NCBI GenBank assembly: GCA_963204835.1
Contig: CAUJHJ010000053.1
Location: 18,391-82,390 of the forward strand
Direction: 5' to 3'
Origin: Pseudomonadota bacterium
GTDB lineage: Bacteria > Pseudomonadota > Gammaproteobacteria > Steroidobacterales > Steroidobacteraceae
DNA: 64,000 nucleotides
Shown: positions 52,415 through 60,873 of the stretch, piece by piece
Layout: every line of letters starts with the position of its first letter
Numbering within the stretch: the first letter of the stretch is position 1
Program-made: the position numbers and the translations under genes
Notes under the pieces: model-generated
What the model was told of the DNA's origin: nothing
Databases searched by the model: none
Seen by the model: only the letters and a program-made list of their open reading frames with translations

Positions 52415-53436
52415 TGAAAATCAGGGTGCTGCCGTCAGGTGGGGTCTTCCACACGGAACGTGACGAGTCCGTCCTGGCGGCGGCACTGCGCTCGCACATC
52501 AACCTGCCGCACAGTTGCAGGAGTGGGCACTGCGCGTCGTGCCGCGCGCAACTCGTCTCAGGCACCGTCGCGTATCCCGACGGCCCGCCACTCGGGCTGA
52601 CAGCCGGCGAAGCGGCGGCGGGAATGGTCCTGCTGTGCCGCGCGCGCGCCACGAGCGATCTCGTGGTGGAGGCCCGCGCCGTCCACCCGGTCACCGACGT
52701 CGAGATCAAGTCGCTCCCCTGCCGCATCGAGACGCGCGAGCTGCTCGCGCCGGACGTCCTGCGGCTGCGGTTGCGCCTGCCCGCGGTGGAGAGTTTCCGC
52801 TTCCAGGCGGGCCAGTACCTCGACGTGCTGCTCGAGGGCGGGCAGCGGCGCAGTTTCTCGATCGCGTCCCCTCCGCACGATGCCGCGCGGCTCGAGCTGC
52901 ACGTGCGCCACGTCCCCGGGGGCGGCTTCACGGGCCGCCTGTTCGCGCACGAGGGACCGGGCGCGCTGTTGCGCATCGAGGGCCCGATCGGCCAGTTCGT
53001 CTATACGGAAGCGGTGACGCCGGCGATCTTCATCGCGGGCGGCACGGGCTTCGCACCCGTGAAGTCGATGCTGCGGCACGCGCTCGAGCGCGCGGCGCCG
53101 CGCGACATCTGGTTCTACTGGGGGGCGCGCACGCCGATCGACCTCTACGAGGAGCCACTCGTGCGGGAGTGGGCGGCGGCGCATCCGCGCCTGCGCTTCA
53201 CGGCCGTGCTATCGGAAACGGGAATGGATGCCCGGGGCGCCGGGCGCCATGCCGGCGGCTGGGTGCACGAGGCCGTGCTCGCGCGTAACCCCGACCTGTC
53301 GGGCTTCGATGTCTATGCTGCCGGTCCGCCGGCGATGATCGAGGCAATCCGCGCGCAGTTCCCGGCGCAGGGCCTCGCGGCCGATCGCCTGCATTTCGAT
53401 TCGTTCGATTACGCGCCGCGGCCGGCTCAGGCGTAG
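52414..53436 (+). CDS. 2Fe-2S flavoprotein reductase (CDP-6-deoxyglucoseen reductase / phenol hydroxylase reductase-like)
   Basis: 340 residues from a GTG. The N-terminal plant-type ferredoxin domain has four Cys ligands (SCRSGHCASC and, later, LLCRA). The FAD domain has RRSFSIASPPHDAARLELHVRHVPGGGFT, and the NAD domain GGTGFAPVKSMLRHAL and YAAGPPAMIEA. The order ferredoxin-FAD-NAD is that of CDP-6-deoxy-delta-3,4-glucoseen reductase and oxygenase reductases. The electron acceptor is unknown, as no oxygenase gene is adjacent. The C-terminus overlaps the next gene tail to tail by 10 bp. Confidence 0.87.
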   Translation: MKIRVLPSGGVFHTERDESVLAAALRSHINLPHSCRSGHCASCRAQLVSGTVAYPDGPPLGLTAGEAAAGMVLLCRARATSDLVVEARAVHPVTDVEIKSLPCRIETRELLAPDVLRLRLRLPAVESFRFQAGQYLDVLLEGGQRRSFSIASPPHDAARLELHVRHVPGGGFTGRLFAHEGPGALLRIEGPIGQFVYTEAVTPAIFIAGGTGFAPVKSMLRHALERAAPRDIWFYWGARTPIDLYEEPLVREWAAAHPRLRFTAVLSETGMDARGAGRHAGGWVHEAVLARNPDLSGFDVYAAGPPAMIEAIRAQFPAQGLAADRLHFDSFDYAPRPAQA

Positions 53437-54071
53437 CGGCGCGCCGCGGCGACGAGGCAGGGCGTCGAGCGGCAGGCGGCGTGCAATTGCCGGCGGCGCA
53501 GCGCGACGCTCGTCGTGTAGGTCATCGCGACCGCGTCCGCGATCAGCTGGCGCAGGCCGATCGCCTGGCGATGCAGGTATTCAGCGAGCGCGAGCGACAT
53601 GCAGGTATGGCTTGCCACCCAGTCGTCGGTCGCGCCGTCATGCAGCGTCGCGAGCAGCGCATCGGCGAGCGCGAGATCGAGCCCGAGTTGCTGGGCATCG
53701 GCCTGCAGCCACTCGGCGGCCAGCCGCGGATTCGCGGCGGCGGCCAGCATGTAGGCGTATTCGCGCTCCATGATGTCGGGCATGTGCGTGGCGAGGTCGC
53801 CGCTCACACCGGGCTCATCATCGTATTCGCGCGTCGGGAAGAGGACTTCGAGCGGCGCCCAGGCCTGGATCGTGTCACAGACCCAGCGGCGGGCGGCCGC
53901 GCAGGGCGACGGATGGCCGAGCACCGCGGCCACGCGCCCCAGCGCGCGGTTGCGCAGCTTCTCGGTGGCCGGTTCGAAAGTGCGGGCCCAGCCGCAGCGG
54001 CCGTAGTCGGCCAGCCAGTCGTCGAGGGCCTGCTCGGCAGTTCCGTACGCATTGGCAGCTGCGGAGTCCAT
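53427..54071 (-). CDS. Unrecognised Trp/Ala-rich helical protein
   Basis: 214 residues, mainly helical, no signal peptide or membrane helix. Notable segments are ALDDWLADYGRCGWARTFEPATEKLRNRALGRV, CDTIQAWAPLEVLFPTREYDDEPG, EREYAYMLAAAANPRLAAEWL and HTCMSLALAEYLHRQ. Scattered Cys and His do not form an obvious metal motif. GGGAGG 8 bp before the ATG at 54071 supports the start and that the gene is real. It lies downstream of the AlgR-like regulator gene, 63 bp away and possibly co-transcribed. Function unknown. Confidence 0.65.
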   Translation of the reverse strand: MDSAAANAYGTAEQALDDWLADYGRCGWARTFEPATEKLRNRALGRVAAVLGHPSPCAAARRWVCDTIQAWAPLEVLFPTREYDDEPGVSGDLATHMPDIMEREYAYMLAAAANPRLAAEWLQADAQQLGLDLALADALLATLHDGATDDWVASHTCMSLALAEYLHRQAIGLRQLIADAVAMTYTTSVALRRRQLHAACRSTPCLVAAARRYA

Positions 54072-54134
54072 TCCATCGCCTCCCGTTTGTCGGTCCATCT
54101 GACGCCGATGCGGGCCGGGCTGCGTTGATGCGCG

Positions 54135-54875
54135 TCACAGGCGGAAGCGCTCGCGCAGGTCGCTCGCCATGCGGCGGCTCACGGCCAGGCGGTCCGGCAG
54201 GCCCCTCAGGCGCACGAAATACTGGCCGTCGGGGTCGCGCTCGATGCGCTCGAGGTGCTGGGCGCTTACGAGTGCGCTCCTGTGGATGCGCACGAAACTG
54301 CCCGGGAACTCCTCCTCGAGCAGGCGCAGCGAATCCTCGATCAGGTCGTCGCCGCCTTCGTGGCGCACGGTCGTGTATTTCTGGTCGGCCTGGAAACAGC
54401 GGATTTCCGCGAGCGGAATCAACGTGATGCCGTCGCGGCGGCGCACCGGGATGTGACTTCGGCCGGGCGCCGGGGCCACCCCCGCGGCCTCCGCGCGCGC
54501 CATTTGCGGACGGGTCAGGCGGCGGCAGGCGGCGAGCGCCGCGGCCAGCTTGTCCTTGCGGATCGGCTTGACGAGATAGCCTGCGGCGCGCGCCTCGAAC
54601 GCGTTCAGCGCGTATTCGTCATAAGCTGTCGTGAATATGACAGCGGGCGGCTCGCTCATCGTCGCGATGCGCCGCGCGGCCTCGAGGCCGTCCATGTCGG
54701 GCATGCGCACGTCTAGCAGCACGACATCGGGCGACAGGTCCATCGTCAGCTCGAGCGCCTCGCGCCCGTTCGCTCCCTCGCCGACCAGCTGCACGTCGCC
54801 GATTTCCGCGAGCAGGCTCGCGAGCCGCTCGCGCGCCGGCGCCTCGTCGTCAACGATGAGCGTCTTCAGCTTCAT
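54135..54875 (-). CDS. LytTR-family response regulator (AlgR-like)
   Basis: 246 residues. Receiver with Asp55 (VVLLDVRMPDMDG) and Lys in YLVKPI, a linker, and a LytTR DNA-binding domain (IPVRRRDGITLIPLAEIRCFQADQKYTTVRHEGGDDLIEDSL, FVRIHRSALVSAQHLERI). AlgR-type regulators control alginate, type IV pili and other surface traits in pseudomonads. It overlaps the kinase gene by 26 bp. Confidence 0.9.
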   Translation of the reverse strand: MKLKTLIVDDEAPARERLASLLAEIGDVQLVGEGANGREALELTMDLSPDVVLLDVRMPDMDGLEAARRIATMSEPPAVIFTTAYDEYALNAFEARAAGYLVKPIRKDKLAAALAACRRLTRPQMARAEAAGVAPAPGRSHIPVRRRDGITLIPLAEIRCFQADQKYTTVRHEGGDDLIEDSLRLLEEEFPGSFVRIHRSALVSAQHLERIERDPDGQYFVRLRGLPDRLAVSRRMASDLRERFRL

Positions 54876-55917
54876 GCGGGAATCTCAGCGTCACGATGTA
54901 TTCCTCATCGAAGCGGCCGGCCTTCACCGCTGCGCGCGCGCCGTACATCAGCGCGAGGCGCTCGCGGATGTTGGCGAGAGCCACGCGGTTGCCATCGCGC
55001 AGGACGGGGCCCTCGGGCAGCGGGTTGCGCACCACGATCGTCACGAGCCCGTTGGCGTACTCGCCGTTGACGGTCACCGTGCCGCCGCCACTGCGCGGCT
55101 CGATGCCGTGGTAGATCGCGTTCTCGAGCAGCGGCTGGATCATGAGGCCCGGCACCTTCGCGCGCTGCGGCACGCCGGCGACCCGCCACTCGACCTTGAG
55201 CCGCGGGCCGAGGCGCAGCAGCTCGATGCGTTCGTAGGTTTTCGCGATCTCGATCTCCTCGGCGAGCGTGATCTCGCCGCGGTTCTCGGCGAGGCTCGCG
55301 CGGAAAAGATCCGCCAGGTCCTGCACCGCCTCCTCGGCGCGCGCAGGATTCGAGCGAGTCAGGGCGGCGATGGTGTTCATGCTGTTGAACAGGAAGTGCG
55401 GCCGGATGCGCGCCTGCAGCGCGTTCACGCGGGCGCGCGATTGCATCTCGATGTTGCGGCGCCATTCATGCGTCACGAAGAAGTAGCGCAGCGCGAGCGC
55501 CGTGACGATGAACGCGATCGCGAGGTTGCGGCCGATGAAGGCGAGATGCTCGTGCGGAAAGAGGCCGTCCATGCCGCCGGCGTCGAGCAGGCCGCTCGCA
55601 CCCACGCGGTAGGCGACTTCGGACACGACGAGCACGATCCCGCAGACGATGGCGAGCACGGCCGCGGCGCCCGCGCCGACCGGCAGCGCCTCGAGCCGGC
55701 GCCGCGCGATGCACAACGCCGCCTGCCCGGCGAGCCCGATCCAGACGAGGAACAGCGACGTGCGCGCAAGGTCGGTCCAGAACGCGACCGCCGCGGCGCT
55801 GCGCCCGAGCGTGACGACGAGCGCCGTCAGTTCGACGATCAGCACGGTGGCGAGCACCGTCTGCCCCGCGCAGAAGTTCGGCAGGTAGTGCGAACGCTGC
55901 GGCGGGTCGTCGCTCAT
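54850..55917 (-). CDS. LytS/AlgZ-type sensor histidine kinase
   Basis: 355 residues. Four hydrophobic helices (about 17-38, 50-70, 82-104 and 126-147) followed by the His_kinase domain with His174 in ALQARIRPHFLFNSMNTIAAL and an HATPase domain (LLENAIYHGIEPRSGGGTVTV). It is the expected partner of the AlgR-like regulator. It starts by ATGA overlap with the dehydrogenase gene, so an oxidoreductase and a two-component system share one message. Confidence 0.88.
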   Translation of the reverse strand: MSDDPPQRSHYLPNFCAGQTVLATVLIVELTALVVTLGRSAAAVAFWTDLARTSLFLVWIGLAGQAALCIARRRLEALPVGAGAAAVLAIVCGIVLVVSEVAYRVGASGLLDAGGMDGLFPHEHLAFIGRNLAIAFIVTALALRYFFVTHEWRRNIEMQSRARVNALQARIRPHFLFNSMNTIAALTRSNPARAEEAVQDLADLFRASLAENRGEITLAEEIEIAKTYERIELLRLGPRLKVEWRVAGVPQRAKVPGLMIQPLLENAIYHGIEPRSGGGTVTVNGEYANGLVTIVVRNPLPEGPVLRDGNRVALANIRERLALMYGARAAVKAGRFDEEYIVTLRFPHEAEDAHR

Positions 55918-56786
55918 GCCGGATGCTTGAAGAGCGCGGCCTTGAGGCGGTAATCCGCCGAGATGTCCTCGTCGCCGTAGCCCTGCTCGATGAGCTGCGC
56001 GTACTCGGCGAGCATGCTTTCGACCACGGGCAGTTCGACGCCGCTTTCCGCCGCCATCGCCTTGCAGATGCCGAGGTCCTTGGCGTGCAGGCGCACGCGA
56101 AAGCCGGCCGGGAAGCTGCCGCGAATCATGTTCGGGGCGCGGTTGACGAAGTACCAGCTCGAGCCGGCGCCCTTGCCGAGCGTCTCGACCAGCGCCTCGA
56201 GCGGCAACTGCTGCGCGCGCGCGAAGGCCATTGCTTCGGCAACGGCGCGAATGATGCCTGCGCACATGATCTGGTTCGTCGCCTTGGCGGCCTGGCCGGC
56301 GCCGCTCGCGCCGAAGTGCGTGATGGTGCGGCCCATGGTGGCGAGCAGGGGCCGCGCGCGCTCGAAAGCGGCCGCGTCGCCGCCGCACATCACCGCGAGC
56401 GTGGCATCACGCGCGCCTTCGACGCCGCCGCTCACCGGGCAGTCGAGGAATGCGGCGCCGCGCGGCGCAAGGAGCGCTGCGGCCTCGCGGGCCGTGCCGG
56501 CACTCACGGTGGAGCAGTCGATGACGAGCGTGCCGGGGCGCACGGCCGGCGCGATCGCAAGCACGACCGCGAGTACGTCGGCATCGGCAGAGACGCAGAT
56601 GACGATCGCGTCGACGCCGGCGGCGAGTGCCGCGGGCGAGGCCGCGGCCGGGATGCCCGTTTCGCGCGCGAACTCCCCGGCGACGGCGGCGGTGCGGTTC
56701 CAGGTGGTGGCGAGGAGCCCCGCCTCGTGGAGATTGCGGGCCATGTGCCGGCCCATTGCGCCAAGTCCGATGAACCCTGCTCGCAT
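55914..56786 (-). CDS. NAD(P)-dependent beta-hydroxyacid dehydrogenase (3-hydroxyisobutyrate dehydrogenase family)
   Basis: 290 residues. Rossmann motif MRAGFIGLGAMGRHMARNL, substrate motif DCPVSGGVEGARDATLAVMCGG and the catalytic Lys in GQAAKATNQIM. This fold covers 3-hydroxyisobutyrate and tartronate semialdehyde reductases, and the particular substrate cannot be told. First gene of a run with the LytS/AlgZ and AlgR-like genes. No strong Shine-Dalgarno. Confidence 0.88.
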   Translation of the reverse strand: MRAGFIGLGAMGRHMARNLHEAGLLATTWNRTAAVAGEFARETGIPAAASPAALAAGVDAIVICVSADADVLAVVLAIAPAVRPGTLVIDCSTVSAGTAREAAALLAPRGAAFLDCPVSGGVEGARDATLAVMCGGDAAAFERARPLLATMGRTITHFGASGAGQAAKATNQIMCAGIIRAVAEAMAFARAQQLPLEALVETLGKGAGSSWYFVNRAPNMIRGSFPAGFRVRLHAKDLGICKAMAAESGVELPVVESMLAEYAQLIEQGYGDEDISADYRLKAALFKHPA

Positions 56787-56806
56787 GCCGTCACCGTCCG
56801 AAGGTC

Positions 56807-56832
56807 GTTGCGGCCGGGCCGCGGGCCGCAAC
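56807..56832. other. Stem-loop between DUF4124 and dehydrogenase genes
   Basis: GTTGCGGCC and GGCCGCAAC form a perfect 9-bp stem with an 8-nt loop, in the 58-bp gap between two minus-strand genes. Neither side has a real T-tract (TTT on the + side only), so it is a weak terminator, attenuator or processing site. Confidence 0.35.
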
Positions 56833-56844
56833 TTTAGCAGCGAA

Positions 56845-57309
56845 TCAGCGCGAGGCGGTCGCCTTGCCGCAGGCCGTGTCCATGGCTGTGCGGTTGTCGA
56901 CCCGCACCTTGTCGGCGTCGGCGTCGGAGAGGTATTCGCGCTCGCCGTTCTCGAGCGTGCGGAAGATGCGCCGCGCCCGCAGCGACTTGTCGTAGCGCTC
57001 CTTTGCTTCGATGCAGTCCTTGGCGCGTTGCGCGGCGAGATCCTTGGCGACAGCGCGCTCGGTATCGCGCGACGCCACGACGCTGCCGGCAGGGGCGCTT
57101 GCGGCGGGGCTCGCCGCCGGCGTCGGCACGGGCGCTGAGCGGCTCGCACTCGGCGGCCGCGGGGCCGTCGTGCGGATGAGCTCGGCGCCCTCGACCGGCT
57201 GGTCGCTGTAATGTTCCTGGCCGTTCGAGTCGACCCAACGGTAAACGTCGGCCTGTGCGGCGAGCGGTGTGAGGAGCAGGGCGAGGGCTAGCGGAACGAG
57301 CGGGCGCAT
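56845..57309 (-). CDS. DUF4124 domain periplasmic protein
   Basis: 154 residues. Signal peptide (VPLALALLLTPLAAQA) then the DUF4124 hallmark DVYRWVDSNGQEHYSDQPVEGAELI, a Pro/Ala/Ser linker and a charged C-terminal helix with two Cys (DCIEAKERYDKS and DTACGKA). The family is common in gammaproteobacterial envelopes and has no assigned function. Confidence 0.88.
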   Translation of the reverse strand: MRPLVPLALALLLTPLAAQADVYRWVDSNGQEHYSDQPVEGAELIRTTAPRPPSASRSAPVPTPAASPAASAPAGSVVASRDTERAVAKDLAAQRAKDCIEAKERYDKSLRARRIFRTLENGEREYLSDADADKVRVDNRTAMDTACGKATASR

Positions 57310-57452
57310 GGGCGGGCCTCCATGGGCGCAGTATGGGCACTCGGGCGGCGCCCGCGCTTGAACTGCTTCACAGTGGAGATTAGGGCGGGCGGAGGGAAAG
57401 TGCGAGCGCGGCCGAGGGCTACGGTCGCGCCCCGGGGCGGCATTATTGGGTC

Positions 57453-57458
57453 ATTATA
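57453..57458 (-). promoter_or_regulatory. Possible -10 element upstream of the DUF4124 gene
   Basis: A perfect TATAAT on the minus strand in an AT-rich patch. The upstream -35 position (CGTCAC) is poor. The 5' UTR would be about 135 nt. The rest of the 246-bp spacer 57310-57555 shows no gene or clear terminator for amtB. Confidence 0.35.
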
Positions 57459-57555
57459 AAGACAGTATCCGTTGCGTGACGGCGTATTGTATGCAAGTGC
57501 GCGGGTACGGCGTGCCCACCCGCACCCCGTGCCCGCGCCACCGCGCCCCGATCCG

Positions 57556-58863
57556 TCAGTCCTGGTAGGCGCGCTCGCCGTGGTAGCTCGTGTCGAGCCC
57601 CTCCCGTTCCTGCTCCTCGCTCACGCGCAGCCCGACGGCGAAGTCCGCGATCCGGTAGCCGATGAAGGACACGAGCGCGCTCCAGCCGATCGTGATCAGC
57701 ACGCCGAGCGTCTGCACCCAGAGCTGGTGCCCCATGCGGTAGTCGGCGACTCCCGTGCCTCCGAGGTCCGGCGACACGAGCGCGCCGGTCAGGATCGCGC
57801 CCACGATGCCGCCGACCGCATGCACGCCAAAAACGTCGAGCGAGTCGTCGTAACCCGCCCAGGCCTTGAGCTTCGCGACCGCCCAGAGGCAGGCGAAGCC
57901 CGCGGCAAGGCCAAGGAAGAGCGCGCCGCCCACGCCGACGAAACCGCAGGCGGGCGTGATCGCGACGAGGCCCGCCACGGCACCCGAGGCCGCACCGAGC
58001 ATCGTTGGCCGGCCGCGCGACAGCCACTCACCGACCGTCCAGGCGACGACGGCGGCGGCCGTGGCGGCGAAGGTGTTGACGAACACGAGTCCGGTCAGCG
58101 GGCTCGCCTCGAGCGCCGAGCCGGCATTGAAGCCGAACCAGCCGACCCACAGGAGCGATGCGCCGATCATGACCATCGGCAGGTTGTGCGGCGGCATCGC
58201 CGTGGTGCCGTAGCCGATGCGGCGGCCGACCACCAGCGCCCCCACGAGCCCCGCGACACCGGCGTTGATGTGCACCACGGTGCCGCCTGCGAAATCGAGC
58301 GCGCCCTGCTTGAACATGAAGCCCTCGGCGTACCAGACCGTGCGCGCGATCGGCAGGTAGCAGAAGGTGAACCACACGACCATGAAGATCAGCACGGCGG
58401 AGAACTTCACGCGCTCGGCGAAGGAGCCGACGATCAGCGCGGCCGTGATCGCCGCGAAAGTGGCCTGGAAGGCGACAAACACGAACTCCGGGATCACCAC
58501 GCCCGCGGAGAAGGTCGCCGCGGTCGAGGCCGGCGTGATGCCCGCGAGGAAGACGCGCCCGAGGCCGCCTATCAATGCGCTGTCGCCGGTGAAGGCGAGG
58601 CTGTAGCCATAGATGAACCACAGTACGACGACCAGCGAGAACACGACGAACACCTGCATCAGCACCGACAGCATGTTCTTCGCGCGCACCATGCCGCCGT
58701 AGAAGAGCGCGAGGCCGGGCGTGGCCATCAGGATCACGAGCAGCGTCGAGACCATCATCCACGCCGTATCGGCCTTGTCGGGCACCGGCGCCGGTGTCTG
58801 CTGGGCGAGGGCCGCCAGTGGCAGGAAGGCGAACAGGGCAGGTAGGGCTCTGGTCAGGCGCAT
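57556..58863 (-). CDS. amtB: Ammonium transporter AmtB
   Basis: 435 residues: signal peptide (ALPALFAFLPLAALA), then 11 helices of the Amt family with DTAWMMVSTLLVILMATPGLALFYGGMVR, FAGGTVVHINAG (first pore His), and DVFGVHAVGGIVGAILTG (second pore His). The C-terminal tail (VSEEQEREGLDTSYHGERAYQ) is the GlnK-interacting type, but glnK is not next to it. The ATG at 58863 is chosen to give the signal peptide. A sigma54 promoter and NtrC-like site lie upstream. Confidence 0.95.
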   Translation of the reverse strand: MRLTRALPALFAFLPLAALAQQTPAPVPDKADTAWMMVSTLLVILMATPGLALFYGGMVRAKNMLSVLMQVFVVFSLVVVLWFIYGYSLAFTGDSALIGGLGRVFLAGITPASTAATFSAGVVIPEFVFVAFQATFAAITAALIVGSFAERVKFSAVLIFMVVWFTFCYLPIARTVWYAEGFMFKQGALDFAGGTVVHINAGVAGLVGALVVGRRIGYGTTAMPPHNLPMVMIGASLLWVGWFGFNAGSALEASPLTGLVFVNTFAATAAAVVAWTVGEWLSRGRPTMLGAASGAVAGLVAITPACGFVGVGGALFLGLAAGFACLWAVAKLKAWAGYDDSLDVFGVHAVGGIVGAILTGALVSPDLGGTGVADYRMGHQLWVQTLGVLITIGWSALVSFIGYRIADFAVGLRVSEEQEREGLDTSYHGERAYQD

Positions 58864-58971
58864 GCGATCGCTCCGGTCGGTGTCGGCGTGTTTCTGGCGA
58901 TTGCGGCGGGAAATGCGTGCAGACCGCGGGGGGCGTGCGCGCGTATCCTTGCCGTGTTCGCGCAAGCCATG

Positions 58972-58987
58972 TGCAGCATTCGTGCCA
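58972..58987 (-). promoter_or_regulatory. Sigma54 promoter of amtB
   Basis: The minus strand reads TGGCACGAATGCTGCA. Against TGGCAC-n5-TTGCA it matches 10 of 11 fixed positions, with the essential GG and GC dinucleotides at the invariant spacing. Start would be at about 58961, some 98 nt before the ATG. Confidence 0.7.
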
Positions 58988-59037
58988 GCCCGCCAGGGCG
59001 CGAAATGGGCGGTTTGCGCGCGCCGCGGCTCGGCAAT

Positions 59038-59054
59038 TGCACCGTCCTGGCGCC
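59038..59054. promoter_or_regulatory. Candidate NtrC enhancer site
   Basis: TGCACCGTCCTGGCGCC matches the TGCACC-n5-GGTGCA consensus at 10 of 12 positions. It is centred about 85 bp upstream of the predicted amtB start, a normal enhancer distance for NtrC. Confidence 0.5.
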
Positions 59055-59087
59055 GGGCCGTGAACACATGCTTCAAATGAGGGCAAC

Positions 59088-59342
59088 ATGGATCGCATTC
59101 CGCTCGACGAACTCGCCAGGCGCCTGCTTGAATCGCTCCCCGCCGGGGCGCGCAGCCTGCAGCGCGATCTCGAGGTCAATTTCCGCGCCGTGCTGCGCGC
59201 CAACCTCGCGCGCCTCGACCTCGTGACCCGCGACGAATTCGACGCGCAGGCGCGCGTGCTCGAGCGCACGCGCGCGAAGCTCGAGGCGCTCGAGGCACAG
59301 GTCGCCGCACTCGAGGGCCGTGCGGGCGGTGGCGGCGGCTGA
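59088..59342 (+). CDS. ubiK: Ubiquinone biosynthesis accessory factor UbiK
   Basis: 84 residues: IPLDELARRLLESLPAGARSLQRDLEVNFRAVLRANLARLDLVTRDEFDAQARVLERTRAKLEALEAQVAALE. Helical with a C-terminal coiled coil, of the UbiK/YqiC (BMFP) family. It binds UbiJ to support coenzyme Q synthesis. It overlaps yifB, a neighbour pair common in gammaproteobacteria. Divergent from amtB. Confidence 0.92.
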   Translation: MDRIPLDELARRLLESLPAGARSLQRDLEVNFRAVLRANLARLDLVTRDEFDAQARVLERTRAKLEALEAQVAALEGRAGGGGG

Positions 59343-60873
59343 AGCGAGCCTCGTAGCCCGCGTCGCGAGCCGCGCGCAGGTCGGGCTCGCCGCGCCGCTC
59401 GTGCAGGTCGAGGTCCACCTTGGCGCCGGCCTGCCCAACTTCACGATCGTGGGCCTGCCCGCCACCGCGGTGCGCGAAAGCCGCGAACGGGTACGCGCGG
59501 CCCTTGCCTGCTGTGGCTTCGACTTGCCGGCCGGGCGCATCACCGTGAACCTCGCGCCGGCCGACCTGCCGAAGGACGGCGGGCGCTACGACCTGCCGAT
59601 CGCCATCGGCATCCTGCTCGCCTCGCAGCAGTTGCGCGCCGCGCGCGCCCTCGAGGGCTGCGAGTTGTACGGCGAGCTTGGCCTCGGGGGCGAGCTGCGC
59701 CCGGTGCACGGATTGCTGCCCGCTGCCGCGCAGGCCGCCGCCGCGGGCCACGATCTCGTGGTGCCCGCGGCCAACGCCTGGGAAGCGGCGATGGCGGCCC
59801 CGCGGGTGGCGGGCGCCGCCCACTTGCATGAAGTCTGTGCCTGGCTGGCAGGCGACGCGGCGGCCTGCCGCCCACCCTCAGCCCTGTCTGCGCCAGTCCA
59901 CTCCGGTGACGCTGAACGCGGCCCCGACCTGCGCGATGTGCGCGGCCAGCGTGCCGCCAAGCGCGCCTTGGCCGTCGCGGCGGCGGGATCGCACAGCGTG
60001 TTGCTCGTGGGTCCGCCGGGCAGCGGCAAGAGCATGCTCGCACAGCGCCTGCCGGGCCTGCTGCCGGCGCTTTCGCCGGCGGAGGCGCTCGAGGTCGCGA
60101 CCATCGCGTCGGTCGGCGGGCGCCCTTTCGAACGCGCGGGCTGGGGCCGCCGGCCGTTTCGCAGCCCGCACCACACGGCCTCCGCGCATTCGATCGTGGG
60201 CGGCGGGCCGCGCGCGCGGCCGGGCGAAGTCACGCTGGCACATCTCGGTGTGCTGTTCCTCGACGAGCTGCCCGAGTTCGACCGGCGCGTGCTCGAGGGC
60301 CTGCGCGAACCGCTCGAAAACGGCCAGATCGCCATCACGCGCGCCGCCTTCGAATTCCAGTACCCGGCGCGCTTCCAGTTCGTGGCGGCGATGAATCCCT
60401 GCCCCTGCGGTTACCACGGCGACGAGTCCGGCCGCTGCCGCTGCGGGCCGGGCGACCTCGAACGCTATCGCGCGCGCCTGTCCGGCCCGCTGCTCGACCG
60501 CCTCGACCTGCGGATCGTCGTGCCGCGCGTCACCGAGTCGGTGTGCGACGAACCGGCTGCCGATGAACCGTCGAGCGCGGAACTCGCGGGCCGGGTGGCC
60601 GCGGCGCGCGCCTGCCAGTTGCAGCGCTCGGGCAAGCTCAATGCGCAGCTGGCGGTGCGCGAACTCGGCGAAACCTGCGCGCTGACACCCGCCTGCAACG
60701 CGTTGCTTGCCGCGAGCCGGCGCCAGCTCGCGCTCTCGGCGCGCAGCCAGCATCGCATCCTGCGCGTCGCGCGCACGATCGCCGACCTCGGCGCCTGCGG
60801 GCGCATCGCGCCGGAGCATCTCGCCGAAGCGATCCAGCTACGGCGCGGGTGGGGAGAGGAGCCGCGCGGCTAG
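59320..60873 (+). CDS. YifB family Mg-chelatase-like AAA ATPase
   Basis: 517 residues. N-terminal Lon-protease-like ChlI domain (SRAQVGLAAPLVQVEVHLGAGLPNFTIVGLP, DLPKDGGRYDLPIAIGIL), AAA core with Walker A GPPGSGKS at 231-238 and Walker B VLFLDELPEF, a CPCGYHGD...CRC Cys-rich insert, and a C-terminal helical domain. The family (YifB/ComM) includes ComM, a branch-migration helicase that aids natural transformation. Start is a GTG at 59320, or possibly 59329. Confidence 0.9.
   Translation: MRAVAAAEASLVARVASRAQVGLAAPLVQVEVHLGAGLPNFTIVGLPATAVRESRERVRAALACCGFDLPAGRITVNLAPADLPKDGGRYDLPIAIGILLASQQLRAARALEGCELYGELGLGGELRPVHGLLPAAAQAAAAGHDLVVPAANAWEAAMAAPRVAGAAHLHEVCAWLAGDAAACRPPSALSAPVHSGDAERGPDLRDVRGQRAAKRALAVAAAGSHSVLLVGPPGSGKSMLAQRLPGLLPALSPAEALEVATIASVGGRPFERAGWGRRPFRSPHHTASAHSIVGGGPRARPGEVTLAHLGVLFLDELPEFDRRVLEGLREPLENGQIAITRAAFEFQYPARFQFVAAMNPCPCGYHGDESGRCRCGPGDLERYRARLSGPLLDRLDLRIVVPRVTESVCDEPAADEPSSAELAGRVAAARACQLQRSGKLNAQLAVRELGETCALTPACNALLAASRRQLALSARSQHRILRVARTIADLGACGRIAPEHLAEAIQLRRGWGEEPRG

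Noticed and set aside
57490..57564. Short + strand frame of 24 codons in the amtB-DUF4124 spacer
   Set aside because: No ribosome-binding site, no similarity, Pro/Arg-rich composition typical of chance frames.
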